Assembly (NCBI GenBank): GCA_934183325.1
Contig: CAKPSH010000006.1
Location: forward strand, 3,578 to 67,577
DNA from: an uncultured Clostridia bacterium
Lineage (GTDB): Bacteria; Bacillota; Clostridia; TANB77; CAG-508
Reading direction: 5' to 3'
Length of the DNA stretch: 64,000 nucleotides
This document shows positions 28,437-37,019 of the stretch, piece after piece. Under the pieces are notes generated by a model. It worked only from the letters and a program-made list of their open reading frames with translations, was not told the origin of the DNA and did no database searches. Made by a program: the position numbers and the translations under genes. Every line of letters begins with the position of its first letter. The stretch's first letter is position 1.

Positions 28437-30629
28437 TTATAATTCTCTAGAATTTATTGAATAATCTTCATCTTCCTCTAAAACTAGTCCTTTTTCATTA
28501 TCATATTTTGTGTCTATAATATACTTTCCTTTTACATAAGGACACTCTGTTATAAAACTATGTAGTTTATATTTGTTTTTACTATTAATTGATATAAATA
28601 GTTTATCAATTTTCCTTTTTAATTCGTATTTTTTCTTTGTTTCTCTTTCATTTTCATATTCATCAAATAATTTAAGATTTTCATCATATATAGTCTTTGG
28701 AATTACATCAATGTTATCAATATTTCTTAAAATATGTTGTGCATCCTTTTTGCTTGTATCATAATCTACTATATTATTAAGTACCCTGAATGCATTTTTG
28801 AATTTTTTATAAAACTCCGTCTCTTGTAACATTTCTTTTGAATATAATTTATCAACTAACTCAATTTTTACTTTTTCCTTTAAGATTTCATTATCATATT
28901 GCATTAATAGCTCTATACTTTTATCATAAATCTCTTTATCATATATATATCCAACTCCACTATTATCCTTTATATATATTTTAATATTTGGTACTTTTTC
29001 TTTATATTCTCTGCTTCTATAACATCTTCCTAATCTTTGAAATAAACTATCTAAAGTTGACATTTCTGTATATAAAATATCAAAATCTATATCTAGCGAT
29101 GCTTCAACAATTTGTGTTGTTATCCATATTCCAACTTCATTTCTATTCTTAGAAAAGTCTTTTATATTTTTTTCTTTCTCTCCTCTATCTTCTTGTATAA
29201 ATCTTGAATGTAATAAATTTATATTTGAGACTTCCTGCTCCTTTAACTTATCATATATTTCAATAGCCTTATTTATTGTATTAACAATTATTAGAACTTT
29301 TTTATTTTTTGATTTTTCTTTTATTTCATCTATATCCTGCTCTATCCCTGAATTTATTAATTGGATTTTATGCCTTACAGTTTCTTTTGTAAATTCACTA
29401 TATTTAAATTTTATTCCCATCTCTTCTAGTTTTTCTTTATATATTCTTGGCAGTGTAGCTGTCATAATCATGAATTTTCCATTCAAATTATTTATCATTT
29501 GTAAACCTTTTAGAATAATAGCTACTATTTCTGGTGAATATGCTTGTATTTCATCAATTATAATTTTAGAATAACCTAGTGTTGCATAAATTTTTTCATA
29601 CCCTCTATATTTAAATACAAAAGGAAAAATCTGATCTATTGTACATGTAGTTATTTTTTCATATAAATTTCTAGATTGTTCTATTTTTATTAATTCATTT
29701 TCTTCATTTTTTTCATCCAAATAATCTACCGCTGTGGAATGTATTAATCCAACATGTTCATATTCAATTACATCTTTTATTCTATCATAAATTGCATTTA
29801 TACTTATTCTTAACGGCAATGTAAAAAATGTTTTATCATTATTACTCCATAATAATGCTCCTTCTGTTTTTCCAATTCCTGTAGATCCAATTACTATTAC
29901 ATTTTCATTTTGATTTTCTTTTGCAAATTGTTGCAAATCATTCGGTTCAAATTTCTGCTTCTTCATAAATTTTTCTACGAATTCTGAAATTTCATCATTT
30001 GTTTCATCTTCAACTGATATCCAGGCTGAACTACAATGGTCTAATCTATGGAGTAATCCTTTCATTATACAAAAGTCTTTATATTCTTCATCAAATTCAG
30101 TTATTCTGGCCTGTCCTTCTACCATTCCTAAATAAGTAGTTTTTAATTCTGGTACTTGTATTTGTAAATCTTTTTCTATTTTTTCAATGTTTGGCTCTAT
30201 GTCTTTTTTTATTATTTTTTCTAATAAATCTCTATCAACATGAATTGTGTTATTCCTCTCATGATGATAATAAATAGCTTGATATACTAATTTCCTTTCT
30301 GTTTTTGTCATCTCATAATTTTTATATGGAACAAACATTGGAGATATTTGTTCATGTTTTATTTCTTCATTATTAAATTCAGTAATAATAAGTTGTTCTC
30401 CTATTGCTTTTCTTATCACATTTTGAAATCCAGAATACGCTTTTCCTACATCATGATATTTACATATTATTTCCATTAATGTCCAGAATCTTTCTTCAGG
30501 AATATCTACTATCTGTATGATTTTCTTACCATATTTTTTCTTTAAAATTTCTAAATTTTCTAATAATTTATCTGTATGCTCTTTTATTGTTTCTATCGGA
30601 TTTGATTTTGCATAATATTTATAATCCAT
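28437..30629 (-). CDS. cas3: CRISPR-associated HD nuclease-helicase Cas3
   Basis: Cas3 is recruited by Cascade and degrades the target strand. The N-terminal HD nuclease has ICKYHDVGKAYSGFQ and YYHHERNN. The superfamily 2 helicase has Walker A IGSTGIGKTEGALLW, motif II IIIDEIQAY, motif III TATLPR and motif VI QRLGRCYR. The C-terminal region is complete. I chose the ATG at 30629 (MDYKYYAKS) because GAAAGGATTC precedes it; an in-frame start 60 bp upstream lies in cas5. Overlap with cas5 is 11 bp. The 730-residue HD-helicase fusion is normal for I-B. Confidence 0.95.
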   Translation of the reverse strand: MDYKYYAKSNPIETIKEHTDKLLENLEILKKKYGKKIIQIVDIPEERFWTLMEIICKYHDVGKAYSGFQNVIRKAIGEQLIITEFNNEEIKHEQISPMFVPYKNYEMTKTERKLVYQAIYYHHERNNTIHVDRDLLEKIIKKDIEPNIEKIEKDLQIQVPELKTTYLGMVEGQARITEFDEEYKDFCIMKGLLHRLDHCSSAWISVEDETNDEISEFVEKFMKKQKFEPNDLQQFAKENQNENVIVIGSTGIGKTEGALLWSNNDKTFFTLPLRISINAIYDRIKDVIEYEHVGLIHSTAVDYLDEKNEENELIKIEQSRNLYEKITTCTIDQIFPFVFKYRGYEKIYATLGYSKIIIDEIQAYSPEIVAIILKGLQMINNLNGKFMIMTATLPRIYKEKLEEMGIKFKYSEFTKETVRHKIQLINSGIEQDIDEIKEKSKNKKVLIIVNTINKAIEIYDKLKEQEVSNINLLHSRFIQEDRGEKEKNIKDFSKNRNEVGIWITTQIVEASLDIDFDILYTEMSTLDSLFQRLGRCYRSREYKEKVPNIKIYIKDNSGVGYIYDKEIYDKSIELLMQYDNEILKEKVKIELVDKLYSKEMLQETEFYKKFKNAFRVLNNIVDYDTSKKDAQHILRNIDNIDVIPKTIYDENLKLFDEYENERETKKKYELKRKIDKLFISINSKNKYKLHSFITECPYVKGKYIIDTKYDNEKGLVLEEDEDYSINSREL

Positions 30630-31284
30630 TCTGAATCCTTTCACTATAAAAGTAAATATTGTCGCCATCTTCATCTTGCAGCACTTCATCTAAATTTTTA
30701 TTTGTATGCTGCTCCACAAATTTTACATTTACCTTATTCCATTTTCTGATATCATTTTGTATTGTATATGTTGTATTCAATCTATAATTTATTCCATCAA
30801 TTTTTTCATCTATCCATTCTGGAATATATGCATTGTTTTTTATTTCGGCATCTTCAACTTCTTCTACATTGTCCAAAATTTTTATTTCATCTACTCTTAC
30901 AAGATCCTCATTTCTTCCTAGAGTAAATGTTTCTATTCCATTTATTATATTTTGATATATTTTATTTATTGTTTCATCTTTTGCTTCTATATGTATAATT
31001 AAATGTACATCTAATAACTGATGAACATTTCTTGGCATTGATGTTACTTTGTCTTTTCCTTTATACATTCTTAAATTCTGATAATTACTAAAAATTCCTT
31101 CATAACTTCCTTGTACAGATACATTCATTGGGAAATATTCACCAGGTTTTGCTTGAAGTATTTTATGAAACATTCCTATTATCGTTGAATATGGAGGTAA
31201 TGGATATGTTTCTGCCACTTTTGTTGCAAATGGCTTTTTATAACAAGCTGTTTCTTGATATAGTCTTAGTTTTAAAATTTTCAT
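30619..31284 (-). CDS. cas5: CRISPR-associated protein Cas5 (I-B)
   Basis: Cas5 caps the 5' handle of the crRNA in Cascade. The N terminus KILKLRLYQETACYKKPFA followed by ETYPLPPYSTIIGMFHKIL is the family signature of Cas5t/Cas5h-like proteins. The length of 221 residues is normal. It lies between cas7 and cas3, and its last codons overlap the cas3 start. Confidence 0.93.
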   Translation of the reverse strand: MKILKLRLYQETACYKKPFATKVAETYPLPPYSTIIGMFHKILQAKPGEYFPMNVSVQGSYEGIFSNYQNLRMYKGKDKVTSMPRNVHQLLDVHLIIHIEAKDETINKIYQNIINGIETFTLGRNEDLVRVDEIKILDNVEEVEDAEIKNNAYIPEWIDEKIDGINYRLNTTYTIQNDIRKWNKVNVKFVEQHTNKNLDEVLQDEDGDNIYFYSERIQNGL

Positions 31285-31301
31285 TTATACTAATCCTTTC
31301 T

Positions 31302-32210
31302 TTAGGCTTTATAATACTCATTTACTTTTGCTTTTAATTCTTTGAAAAATTCTTCTATATTTGTTGTTTTTCCTTTAAAAATTTCTTCTATTTCTGTTTC
31401 ATTTTTAAATGTATTTTTTAGCATACCTACTTTTGTATCATCATAAATTGATTTATCTCCAATTGTTAATGTTGTTGTATCTTTTAGCATTTCTGTATCA
31501 ATACTGAATTCACCATTTTTTCCATTTAATTTTATCCTTCCTAAAAAGAAAGGTGAATTTATATCATATATTCCGCCTATTACAAATACAGGACTTAAAT
31601 TTTCTTCTCTTCCCCTTATTTCTCTATTTAATACTTTTATAATATCTAATAATTGAGTTACTCTTTCTGTTTTCTCTTCATTTGAAATCTCTATGTTTTC
31701 ATCTTTTCCAATCTTTTCCAAGTCAATTGTTATTGTATATGTATAATAGCTTAAATGTTGTTCTACATTGGCAAGATTTGGAAACTCGTTAATTCTATCT
31801 GCTAATCCTTTATTGTTTAAAAAATCCATATCACTTTTATATTCTTCCAACGAAATTGCATTACTTAATCTAACAGCTGCACTTCTTATATTTGAGCCAT
31901 CGTTCTTAGCTGTTTTCATATATCCAAATAAATCCATTTCTTGTGAATCTTTAATTGTTAATTCATCATCAAACTGTATTGTACCTTTTTCTTTATTTAC
32001 TACCTCTAAATTCCAATTAAATAATTTATTTCCAATTCTTACTATGTCATATCTTAATGCTTGTCTAGAAGCATATGTATAAACACTTCCATCACCTCTT
32101 GTTAGTTTTTTTAATTCAGATATATTTCCTATTCCTTCTCCATAATTTAAACTTTGACCTTTAAATACTAGAGTAATTGATAATCCTTTTTTATTTTTTA
32201 TATTATCCAT
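31302..32210 (-). CDS. cas7: CRISPR-associated protein Cas7 (Cst2/DevR family)
   Basis: Cas7 forms the helical backbone of Cascade along the crRNA. The start KKGLSITLVFKGQSLNYGEGIGN and KLTRGDGSVYTYASRQALRYDI match the Cst2/DevR Cas7 family. SPVFVIGGIYDINSPFFLGRIKL and GMLKNTFKNETEIEEI follow. The length is 302 residues. It starts right after cas8 with no spacer. Together with a Cst1-like Cas8 this points to the Tneap-type branch of subtype I-B. Confidence 0.94.
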   Translation of the reverse strand: MDNIKNKKGLSITLVFKGQSLNYGEGIGNISELKKLTRGDGSVYTYASRQALRYDIVRIGNKLFNWNLEVVNKEKGTIQFDDELTIKDSQEMDLFGYMKTAKNDGSNIRSAAVRLSNAISLEEYKSDMDFLNNKGLADRINEFPNLANVEQHLSYYTYTITIDLEKIGKDENIEISNEEKTERVTQLLDIIKVLNREIRGREENLSPVFVIGGIYDINSPFFLGRIKLNGKNGEFSIDTEMLKDTTTLTIGDKSIYDDTKVGMLKNTFKNETEIEEIFKGKTTNIEEFFKELKAKVNEYYKA

Positions 32211-34028
32211 TTATTTTTCCTCCTCTTTTTTCTCATATTTGTTAGATATTAATCCTGATAAGAAACTATGGCCTATTGATTCAAAATCTAATCCTGTCGT
32301 TTGCATAGTTTCTATAAAAATTGGTGATACATCTTTTCCCATTGCAATATGTAATCTTATTACAATATCCATAAATTCTTTTTTATTTCCTGCTTTGATA
32401 CTATTTAGCATTTTATATGTATACCCATCTAATTTATTATCTTCATTTTTTCTTTTAAGCTCCTCATGAATCTCTACTCCCAAATTATATATTGCATATA
32501 ATTTATTATCATTTTTCTTTATATCTTCCACTTGCCTTCCCTCCTTTTTTAATACATTTAATATCATTCGTATTTGTGTTGCCAAAAATGAATTATATCC
32601 ATTTTTCTTTTCGACTTTTTTTATTTCATCTCTTAATCTATCATTAATTATGTATTTAATATCTTTGTTTTTCATAATATAATCAACTATTTGTAGCCTG
32701 TATCTATAATCCCATATTTTTACTAACGTTTTTTGTGCATATTCTGTAAAGAAAATTGAAATATATCTTTTTATATTAAAATATTCAATTCTACTATATG
32801 CTCCATATTCTGCTTCAATTTCAACAACAAAAATGTTCTCTAACTGCCACATACTAACTTGTTTGTCTTGCTCTACTATATCTAATATTAGTTCTGAATA
32901 TGGATTTTCACTATTGTTTTCATATCGTGATTTATTACTAAAGTTAAGGTTGGTTCTATATAGTTTCTCTACACTAGTATCATAATTTACAAAACTTAAT
33001 AGTTGTTTTTCTTTATACTCACCATTTTCTTTGATTGTTTTTGTTATATTGGTCATTCCCGCTGGTATACAAAATAAAATTAATTTACATATATCGCATA
33101 TTGGCATTTTTACATTTTGATTCCAAAAGAAATTCTTTGCATTATCACTACTTATTGCAAGTGGCACAAAATTTCCTTCTGAATAGTTAGTTGTTAATCC
33201 TATTTCATTTTCACATAAACAACAATTTTGTATAACTTTTTCTTTTAAATATTTTTGTATATCCTCTAAAGTTTTTGACTTATCTATATATTCTTTTTCA
33301 ATCTTCGCATAAATTTTCTCCATATCCTGTGTTATATTTTTATTTTCCTTTGCATTTTGAATATATTCTTTTATTTGTTCTATGTCATATTTATTTTGTA
33401 TAATTTCATTAATAAATCCAGCTTCTACAATGTTGCTAATATAGTCTTTGTACATTAGTTCTTGTTGTTCATTATATGATAATGCTGTTTTTACTACATT
33501 TAAAAAACTTGGTTGTCCATAGTATTTGCTACTTAATATGCTTTTAAATAGATTTAGTGTTAATCTTTTATTTATATTCTCCTTTTTCAAGTTATAAATA
33601 ATTTTTTCACTTATTTCTATTATTTCTTGCTTTGTAGATAATTTATCTAATAAATCATAATTTTCTTTTATTTCATTATAAGTCTCTTCATCAAACTTTT
33701 TTATCTTATCCATTTGTTTTTTTACTATTTCTTTTATATATTTAATATTTGTTTTTATTCTTTCTTTCCTTTGTTTTTCTTCATCTTTATTTTCAAGATT
33801 TTTTTCTATATTATTTTCTAAATAATCAAATGAATTTTTAGTTCGATTTTCTACACTTTCTGCCACATTATATTTTTTATAAAAATAATTAAAATAATAT
33901 TTATGAAAATTCCTTAGGTCTTCTGTATCAAATTCAATATAATTATTTCTTTTTAATGCAAATTCATCTTCATTTTCTTCAAGTATTCTTAAGAATCCAA
34001 CAATTCCGTGCATTATAAAACCAATCAT
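32211..34028 (-). CDS. cas8: CRISPR-associated Cas8 large subunit (Cst1-like), with probable frameshift at the N terminus
   Basis: Cas8 is the Cascade large subunit and usually recognises the PAM. The body reads as Cst1: IVGFLRILEENEDEFALK at the start, and a zinc-binding region near residues 285-335 (NCCLCENEIG, then MPICDICKLILFCIPAGM). The open frame begins at 34028, where I see no SD. A TTG at 34050, 7 bp after GGGAGGTG, opens another frame reading MKIKVYLNDWFYNA. Removing one base near 34008 joins this to GIVGFLRIL, giving a classic Cst1 N terminus. So the gene has a +1 frameshift, an assembly error or an altered start. The remaining frame is 605 residues and intact. Confidence 0.88.
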   Translation of the reverse strand: MIGFIMHGIVGFLRILEENEDEFALKRNNYIEFDTEDLRNFHKYYFNYFYKKYNVAESVENRTKNSFDYLENNIEKNLENKDEEKQRKERIKTNIKYIKEIVKKQMDKIKKFDEETYNEIKENYDLLDKLSTKQEIIEISEKIIYNLKKENINKRLTLNLFKSILSSKYYGQPSFLNVVKTALSYNEQQELMYKDYISNIVEAGFINEIIQNKYDIEQIKEYIQNAKENKNITQDMEKIYAKIEKEYIDKSKTLEDIQKYLKEKVIQNCCLCENEIGLTTNYSEGNFVPLAISSDNAKNFFWNQNVKMPICDICKLILFCIPAGMTNITKTIKENGEYKEKQLLSFVNYDTSVEKLYRTNLNFSNKSRYENNSENPYSELILDIVEQDKQVSMWQLENIFVVEIEAEYGAYSRIEYFNIKRYISIFFTEYAQKTLVKIWDYRYRLQIVDYIMKNKDIKYIINDRLRDEIKKVEKKNGYNSFLATQIRMILNVLKKEGRQVEDIKKNDNKLYAIYNLGVEIHEELKRKNEDNKLDGYTYKMLNSIKAGNKKEFMDIVIRLHIAMGKDVSPIFIETMQTTGLDFESIGHSFLSGLISNKYEKKEEEK

Positions 34029-34050
34029 TCAAATATACTTTTATTTTCAA
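34008..34050 (-). other. Displaced N-terminal codons of cas8
   Basis: Minus-strand codons from TTG at 34050 encode KIKVYLNDWFYNA after the initiator. The extra C near 34008 then throws the frame off. The SD GGGAGGTG lies correctly upstream. These residues match the start expected for Cst1 proteins and are absent from the long open frame. Confidence 0.65.
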
Positions 34051-34064
34051 CTTAACACCTCCCT

Positions 34065-34787
34065 CTATACAACTTGAAACATCCCGAAACCGGCACTATG
34101 TTTACTACCTATTCCAGCTCTGTACAGATAATTTAATAGTTCTATATCTCCTTCTAATTCAAATATTCCAGTCGAACATTCTATCTTCTTTTCATAGAAT
34201 TTTATAATTACTTTTTTTGCTTTTATTGGTACTAGTTTTAATCCATCTACTATTTCTGGTTTAATCTCTGTTATTTTTAATTGTTCTTTAATATTTATTC
34301 TTAATATTTCTTCAAATTTTTCATTTCCAAATGAATAATAGTAATCTTTATTTTCCTTTCTTTCTCGCACACATAAAGGACTTTGAAATTTTATTAAGAT
34401 CTTATTTTCTTTTATTTCTTTTTCTGGTATAAGTCCGATATCTCTTAAAGTCCAAGAATTTTGATTGATTGAAAATTTTTTATATTTTTGATGATTAAAT
34501 GAATTGTACAAAATAATTGCTGTTTCATAATTTTCTATTGTCATATTCATTTCAAAGTTTTTATCATCTAATATTATTTCTTGACTATTAATTTTAGGTT
34601 GCCTAAAAAAGACAGAAAAAGCATAAGGTTTTATAATATTATCTTTCTGGTTATAGTATTTTTGAAATACTTTTTCACTATATTCAGATAATGATAATTT
34701 TATAAAACTAATTATGCTTCTTCTATAATCTATTGGTATTTTTTTATTTTCTAATGTAAAATATAATTTTATTCTCATATTTTTCAC
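34065..34787 (-). CDS. cas6: CRISPR RNA endoribonuclease Cas6
   Basis: Cas6 cuts the pre-crRNA within each repeat to leave the 8-nt 5' handle. The N terminus MRIKLYFTLENKKIPIDYR and the C-terminal glycine-rich GIGSKHSAGFGMFQVV loop are typical of Cas6. The length is 240 residues. It is the first gene of the cas operon, followed by cas8 after about 15 bp. The SD TAGGAGGTG is strong. Upstream, 34788-34925 is AT-rich and must hold the operon promoter, but I could not assign it. Confidence 0.94.
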   Translation of the reverse strand: MKNMRIKLYFTLENKKIPIDYRRSIISFIKLSLSEYSEKVFQKYYNQKDNIIKPYAFSVFFRQPKINSQEIILDDKNFEMNMTIENYETAIILYNSFNHQKYKKFSINQNSWTLRDIGLIPEKEIKENKILIKFQSPLCVRERKENKDYYYSFGNEKFEEILRINIKEQLKITEIKPEIVDGLKLVPIKAKKVIIKFYEKKIECSTGIFELEGDIELLNYLYRAGIGSKHSAGFGMFQVV

Positions 34788-34925
34788 CTCCTACACTTGA
34801 TAATTTATTTTAGTTACTATCAATATATCGGCTGTGAATAATTTATACCATATTTTACATTTTTTTACAATATTTTCCTTTTATTTTATATAGTTATTCA
34901 TAAATATTACTTGTAGAGTAAATTT

Positions 34926-35900
34926 TTAATTTTGTATGTTTATTTGTTCTTCGCTTATTAATTGATACTTTACAAGTTCGTGTCCATCTAGATTTTCTTT
35001 ATGCATATCTATTGCGTTTATTTGATGATTATCATATGTTGTATAATAATAAATTCCTTTTGTTGCATTACAACAAGATGTATATATTGTTATTTCATAT
35101 TTTCCATTTTCTAACTCACAACATCCTCTTTGTTGATCTACTGAATTTAATATATGAAAGAATTGACTTACACTTGACTTTTCATCGTCTTTTGATATTG
35201 AATTCATTTTTACAAAAGACACTCTTACAAATCTTGATTGTGAAGATAAATCTCCTGGCAACCCTATTGCTCCCATTCCTCTACTATAAGTTTGTAAATT
35301 CAAGTTTTCTGAGAATTTATTTGTTGGTGTTTTAGTAGATAAATTTATATAATTATTTAGATTAAATAATTGTTTATCAAATGGCGGGTTATTTGTTAAT
35401 ACTCCAACTGGATTTTCATATATCTTTATCCCTTCTTTTACTGATTCTACTGTTATTGCTTCATTTTCATCTGCAATTAACCAGTGTAATTGTGCTAGTG
35501 ATAGTTTTTCATTAAATGATATATTGGTTAGATTAATCTTTTCTATAAGTACTTTTGCTTCTTTTACTGTTGCACATTGACTTAATATCCAAGGAATAAA
35601 TTCAAATTGTGCAATATTATCTTTTCCTTCTTTTATTTCATTATAATATGCATTTCCTACAAAATTCAATCCTGCAATGCCTAATCCCTTTTCATTTATT
35701 GCATCATAATATAATGGATAATTTTCTATAATATATGCCATTCCAATTATTGCATAATGTGTATGTATTGCTTCTTTGTTTCTAAAATTAAATACATAGT
35801 TTCTTGGAGTTATTGTAATTTCATCTCCATAAGAAAATTCATAATCAAGTGTCCTTCCAAAATAAAAATCTTTTGTTTTATATGTTACTGCTGTGCACAT
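34926..35900 (-). CDS. bsh: Choloylglycine hydrolase family protein, likely bile salt hydrolase
   Basis: This Ntn-hydrolase removes glycine or taurine from conjugated bile acids. Related enzymes hydrolyse penicillin V or acyl-homoserine lactones. Cys2 becomes the N-terminal nucleophile after Met removal (MCTAVTYKTKDFYFGRTLDYE, with Arg16 and Asp19). The segment VLTNNPPFDKQL holds the Asn region, and GMGAIGLPGDLSSQSRFVR the conserved C-terminal Arg. The length of 324 residues is normal. There is no signal peptide. It stands alone beside the cas operon. Presence suggests a bile-exposed gut habitat. Bile salt versus penicillin V specificity cannot be settled by eye. Confidence 0.88.
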   Translation of the reverse strand: MCTAVTYKTKDFYFGRTLDYEFSYGDEITITPRNYVFNFRNKEAIHTHYAIIGMAYIIENYPLYYDAINEKGLGIAGLNFVGNAYYNEIKEGKDNIAQFEFIPWILSQCATVKEAKVLIEKINLTNISFNEKLSLAQLHWLIADENEAITVESVKEGIKIYENPVGVLTNNPPFDKQLFNLNNYINLSTKTPTNKFSENLNLQTYSRGMGAIGLPGDLSSQSRFVRVSFVKMNSISKDDEKSSVSQFFHILNSVDQQRGCCELENGKYEITIYTSCCNATKGIYYYTTYDNHQINAIDMHKENLDGHELVKYQLISEEQINIQN

Positions 35901-36002
35901 AATATTTCCTCCCTATTTTTTCTTTTGTTTATTATATCATTATTTTGTATGATTTTATTTTTACTTTGAAAATTTATATAAAGAAGAAATTTCACTACGA
36001 AA

Positions 36003-36130
36003 TTATACATCTTCTGGTAATATTTGATCTGTAATTTTCAATATAGCCTTCTTAAAATTCTATTGTGTTTTCTTTCATCATTTCTAATACTTTTAATAAT
36101 ACTCTTTTCTTTTTTCAGTTGTTGCTTATT
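36003..36130 (-). pseudogene. Remnant of a ferritin/rubrerythrin-like gene
   Basis: One minus-strand frame reads IIKSIRNDERKHNRILRRLY to a stop at 36038-36040. After a shift of frame, KITDQILPEDV follows to a stop at 36003. Together they look like the DExxH-containing end of a ferritin-like family protein. No start or N-terminal part remains. It lies in the 517-bp gap between bsh and the integrated element. The rest of that gap shows nothing else except the attachment core at 36307. Confidence 0.4.
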
Positions 36131-36306
36131 TTATATTTATTGATTCATGTACATACGAAAAAATTAATTTGTGCCTTCGGGTTATGAGGGTTACATAACA
36201 TATTTAATGATGTATATTGAATTGTATTGTATGCTAGTGATATTAAGCGTTTGCGCATTTTTTATTTAATGAACAATTGTGCTAAAATTGGGGTAATTTT
36301 GAAAAA

Positions 36307-36326
36307 TTGATCCCCAATTTCTCCCC
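36307..36326 (+). repeat. attL core of the integrated element
   Basis: TTGATCCCCAATTTCTCCCC is repeated exactly at 56412-56431 in the same orientation, beside the integrase. Both copies are preceded by a complementary AATTGGG(G) stretch, so a small hairpin can form. This is the expected form of attL/attR. Confidence 0.75.
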
Positions 36327-36417
36327 CATTGTTACTAAACATATTTTTGTATTTTTATGGTTTTAATTGCAAAATTTTTATTGCAATTGAATTGATATTT
36401 TTAAGGAGGAAATTTTT

Positions 36418-36726
36418 ATGGAATTTAATAAAGATAAAATTCAAGATTTAATGAATGAGTGGATAATTTTTAGAGATGAGGAACTTTGTAAATTAACTAG
36501 GGAAGATATGAAACATTCTCTAGATTTTGATACTTTTTATAATTTAGTTTTAAAAAATGTTTCTAAAAATAGTGAGAAATTTATGATTAAAAATTTGGAC
36601 AAGTTTTATGAGCAAATTATGGATTTTACTGGTTATTATAATGATAAATATTATAAGGCTGGTTTTGGTGATTGCTTGAATTTAGTTATTATGAGTCTTG
36701 GAGGTAATGGTATTGAAACTAAATAG
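36418..36726 (+). CDS. Small unknown protein upstream of TnpV-like gene
   Basis: The 102-residue helical acidic/basic protein (MEFNKDKIQDLMNEWIIFRDEEL) ends FYEQIMDFTGYYNDKYYKAGFGDCLNLVIMSLGG. The YYNDKYYKAGFGDCL part resembles small proteins that often sit in clostridial mobile elements, such as DUF6809-like ones; this is a weak match. The SD AAGGAGG is perfect. Its end overlaps the next gene by about 20 bp, so translation is coupled. It is the first gene inside attL. Confidence 0.65.
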   Translation: MEFNKDKIQDLMNEWIIFRDEELCKLTREDMKHSLDFDTFYNLVLKNVSKNSEKFMIKNLDKFYEQIMDFTGYYNDKYYKAGFGDCLNLVIMSLGGNGIETK

Positions 36727-36988
36727 ATATGGTAAATTAGCTAAAAGGTATTTGGAAGAATATAAGCCTTTTAAATTTCAACAACTTACTATGGATGGAA
36801 GTATTATGGATTATTTATTAGAATTTGAACAACATTTAAATGGTTATGCTAATTTGATTGAAATTGAACTTAAGCAAAAGTATCCTATGACAGATGATAA
36901 AAATAGTTTTATGGAGCAAGTTAAGTATTTGAATATGATTCAGGAGATGGTGGATGCGTTTGTGAAAGAGGAGGTTAAATTGGTATAG
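36707..36988 (+). CDS. TnpV-like transposon-encoded protein
   Basis: The protein contains LNRYGKLAKRYLEEYKPFKFQQLTM, which resembles the conserved YGrmrrrYLkEhrp block of TnpV proteins carried by clostridial transposons. A helical C terminus follows. The start is either the ATG at 36707 or the TTG at 36713; the GGAGG at 36700 suits both, the TTG being better spaced. The upstream gene overlaps. The function of TnpV is not established. Confidence 0.6.
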   Translation: MVLKLNRYGKLAKRYLEEYKPFKFQQLTMDGSIMDYLLEFEQHLNGYANLIEIELKQKYPMTDDKNSFMEQVKYLNMIQEMVDAFVKEEVKLV

Positions 36989-37017
36989 AAAAAGCCGAGA
37001 TTAATTCTCGGCTTTTT
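36989..37017. terminator. Bidirectional terminator
   Basis: AAAAAGCCGAGA pairs perfectly with TCTCGGCTTTTT around TTAAT. It separates the TnpV-like gene from the converging 37020-38492 gene and works in both directions. Confidence 0.85.
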
Positions 37018-37019
37018 CA

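Noticed and set aside
36003..36188. Left flank of the element as the missing DNA-binding domain of the response regulator
   Set aside because: Joining at the shared GGGTTATGAG gives only a few plausible residues (ITRR) and then an unrelated short peptide with a stop.
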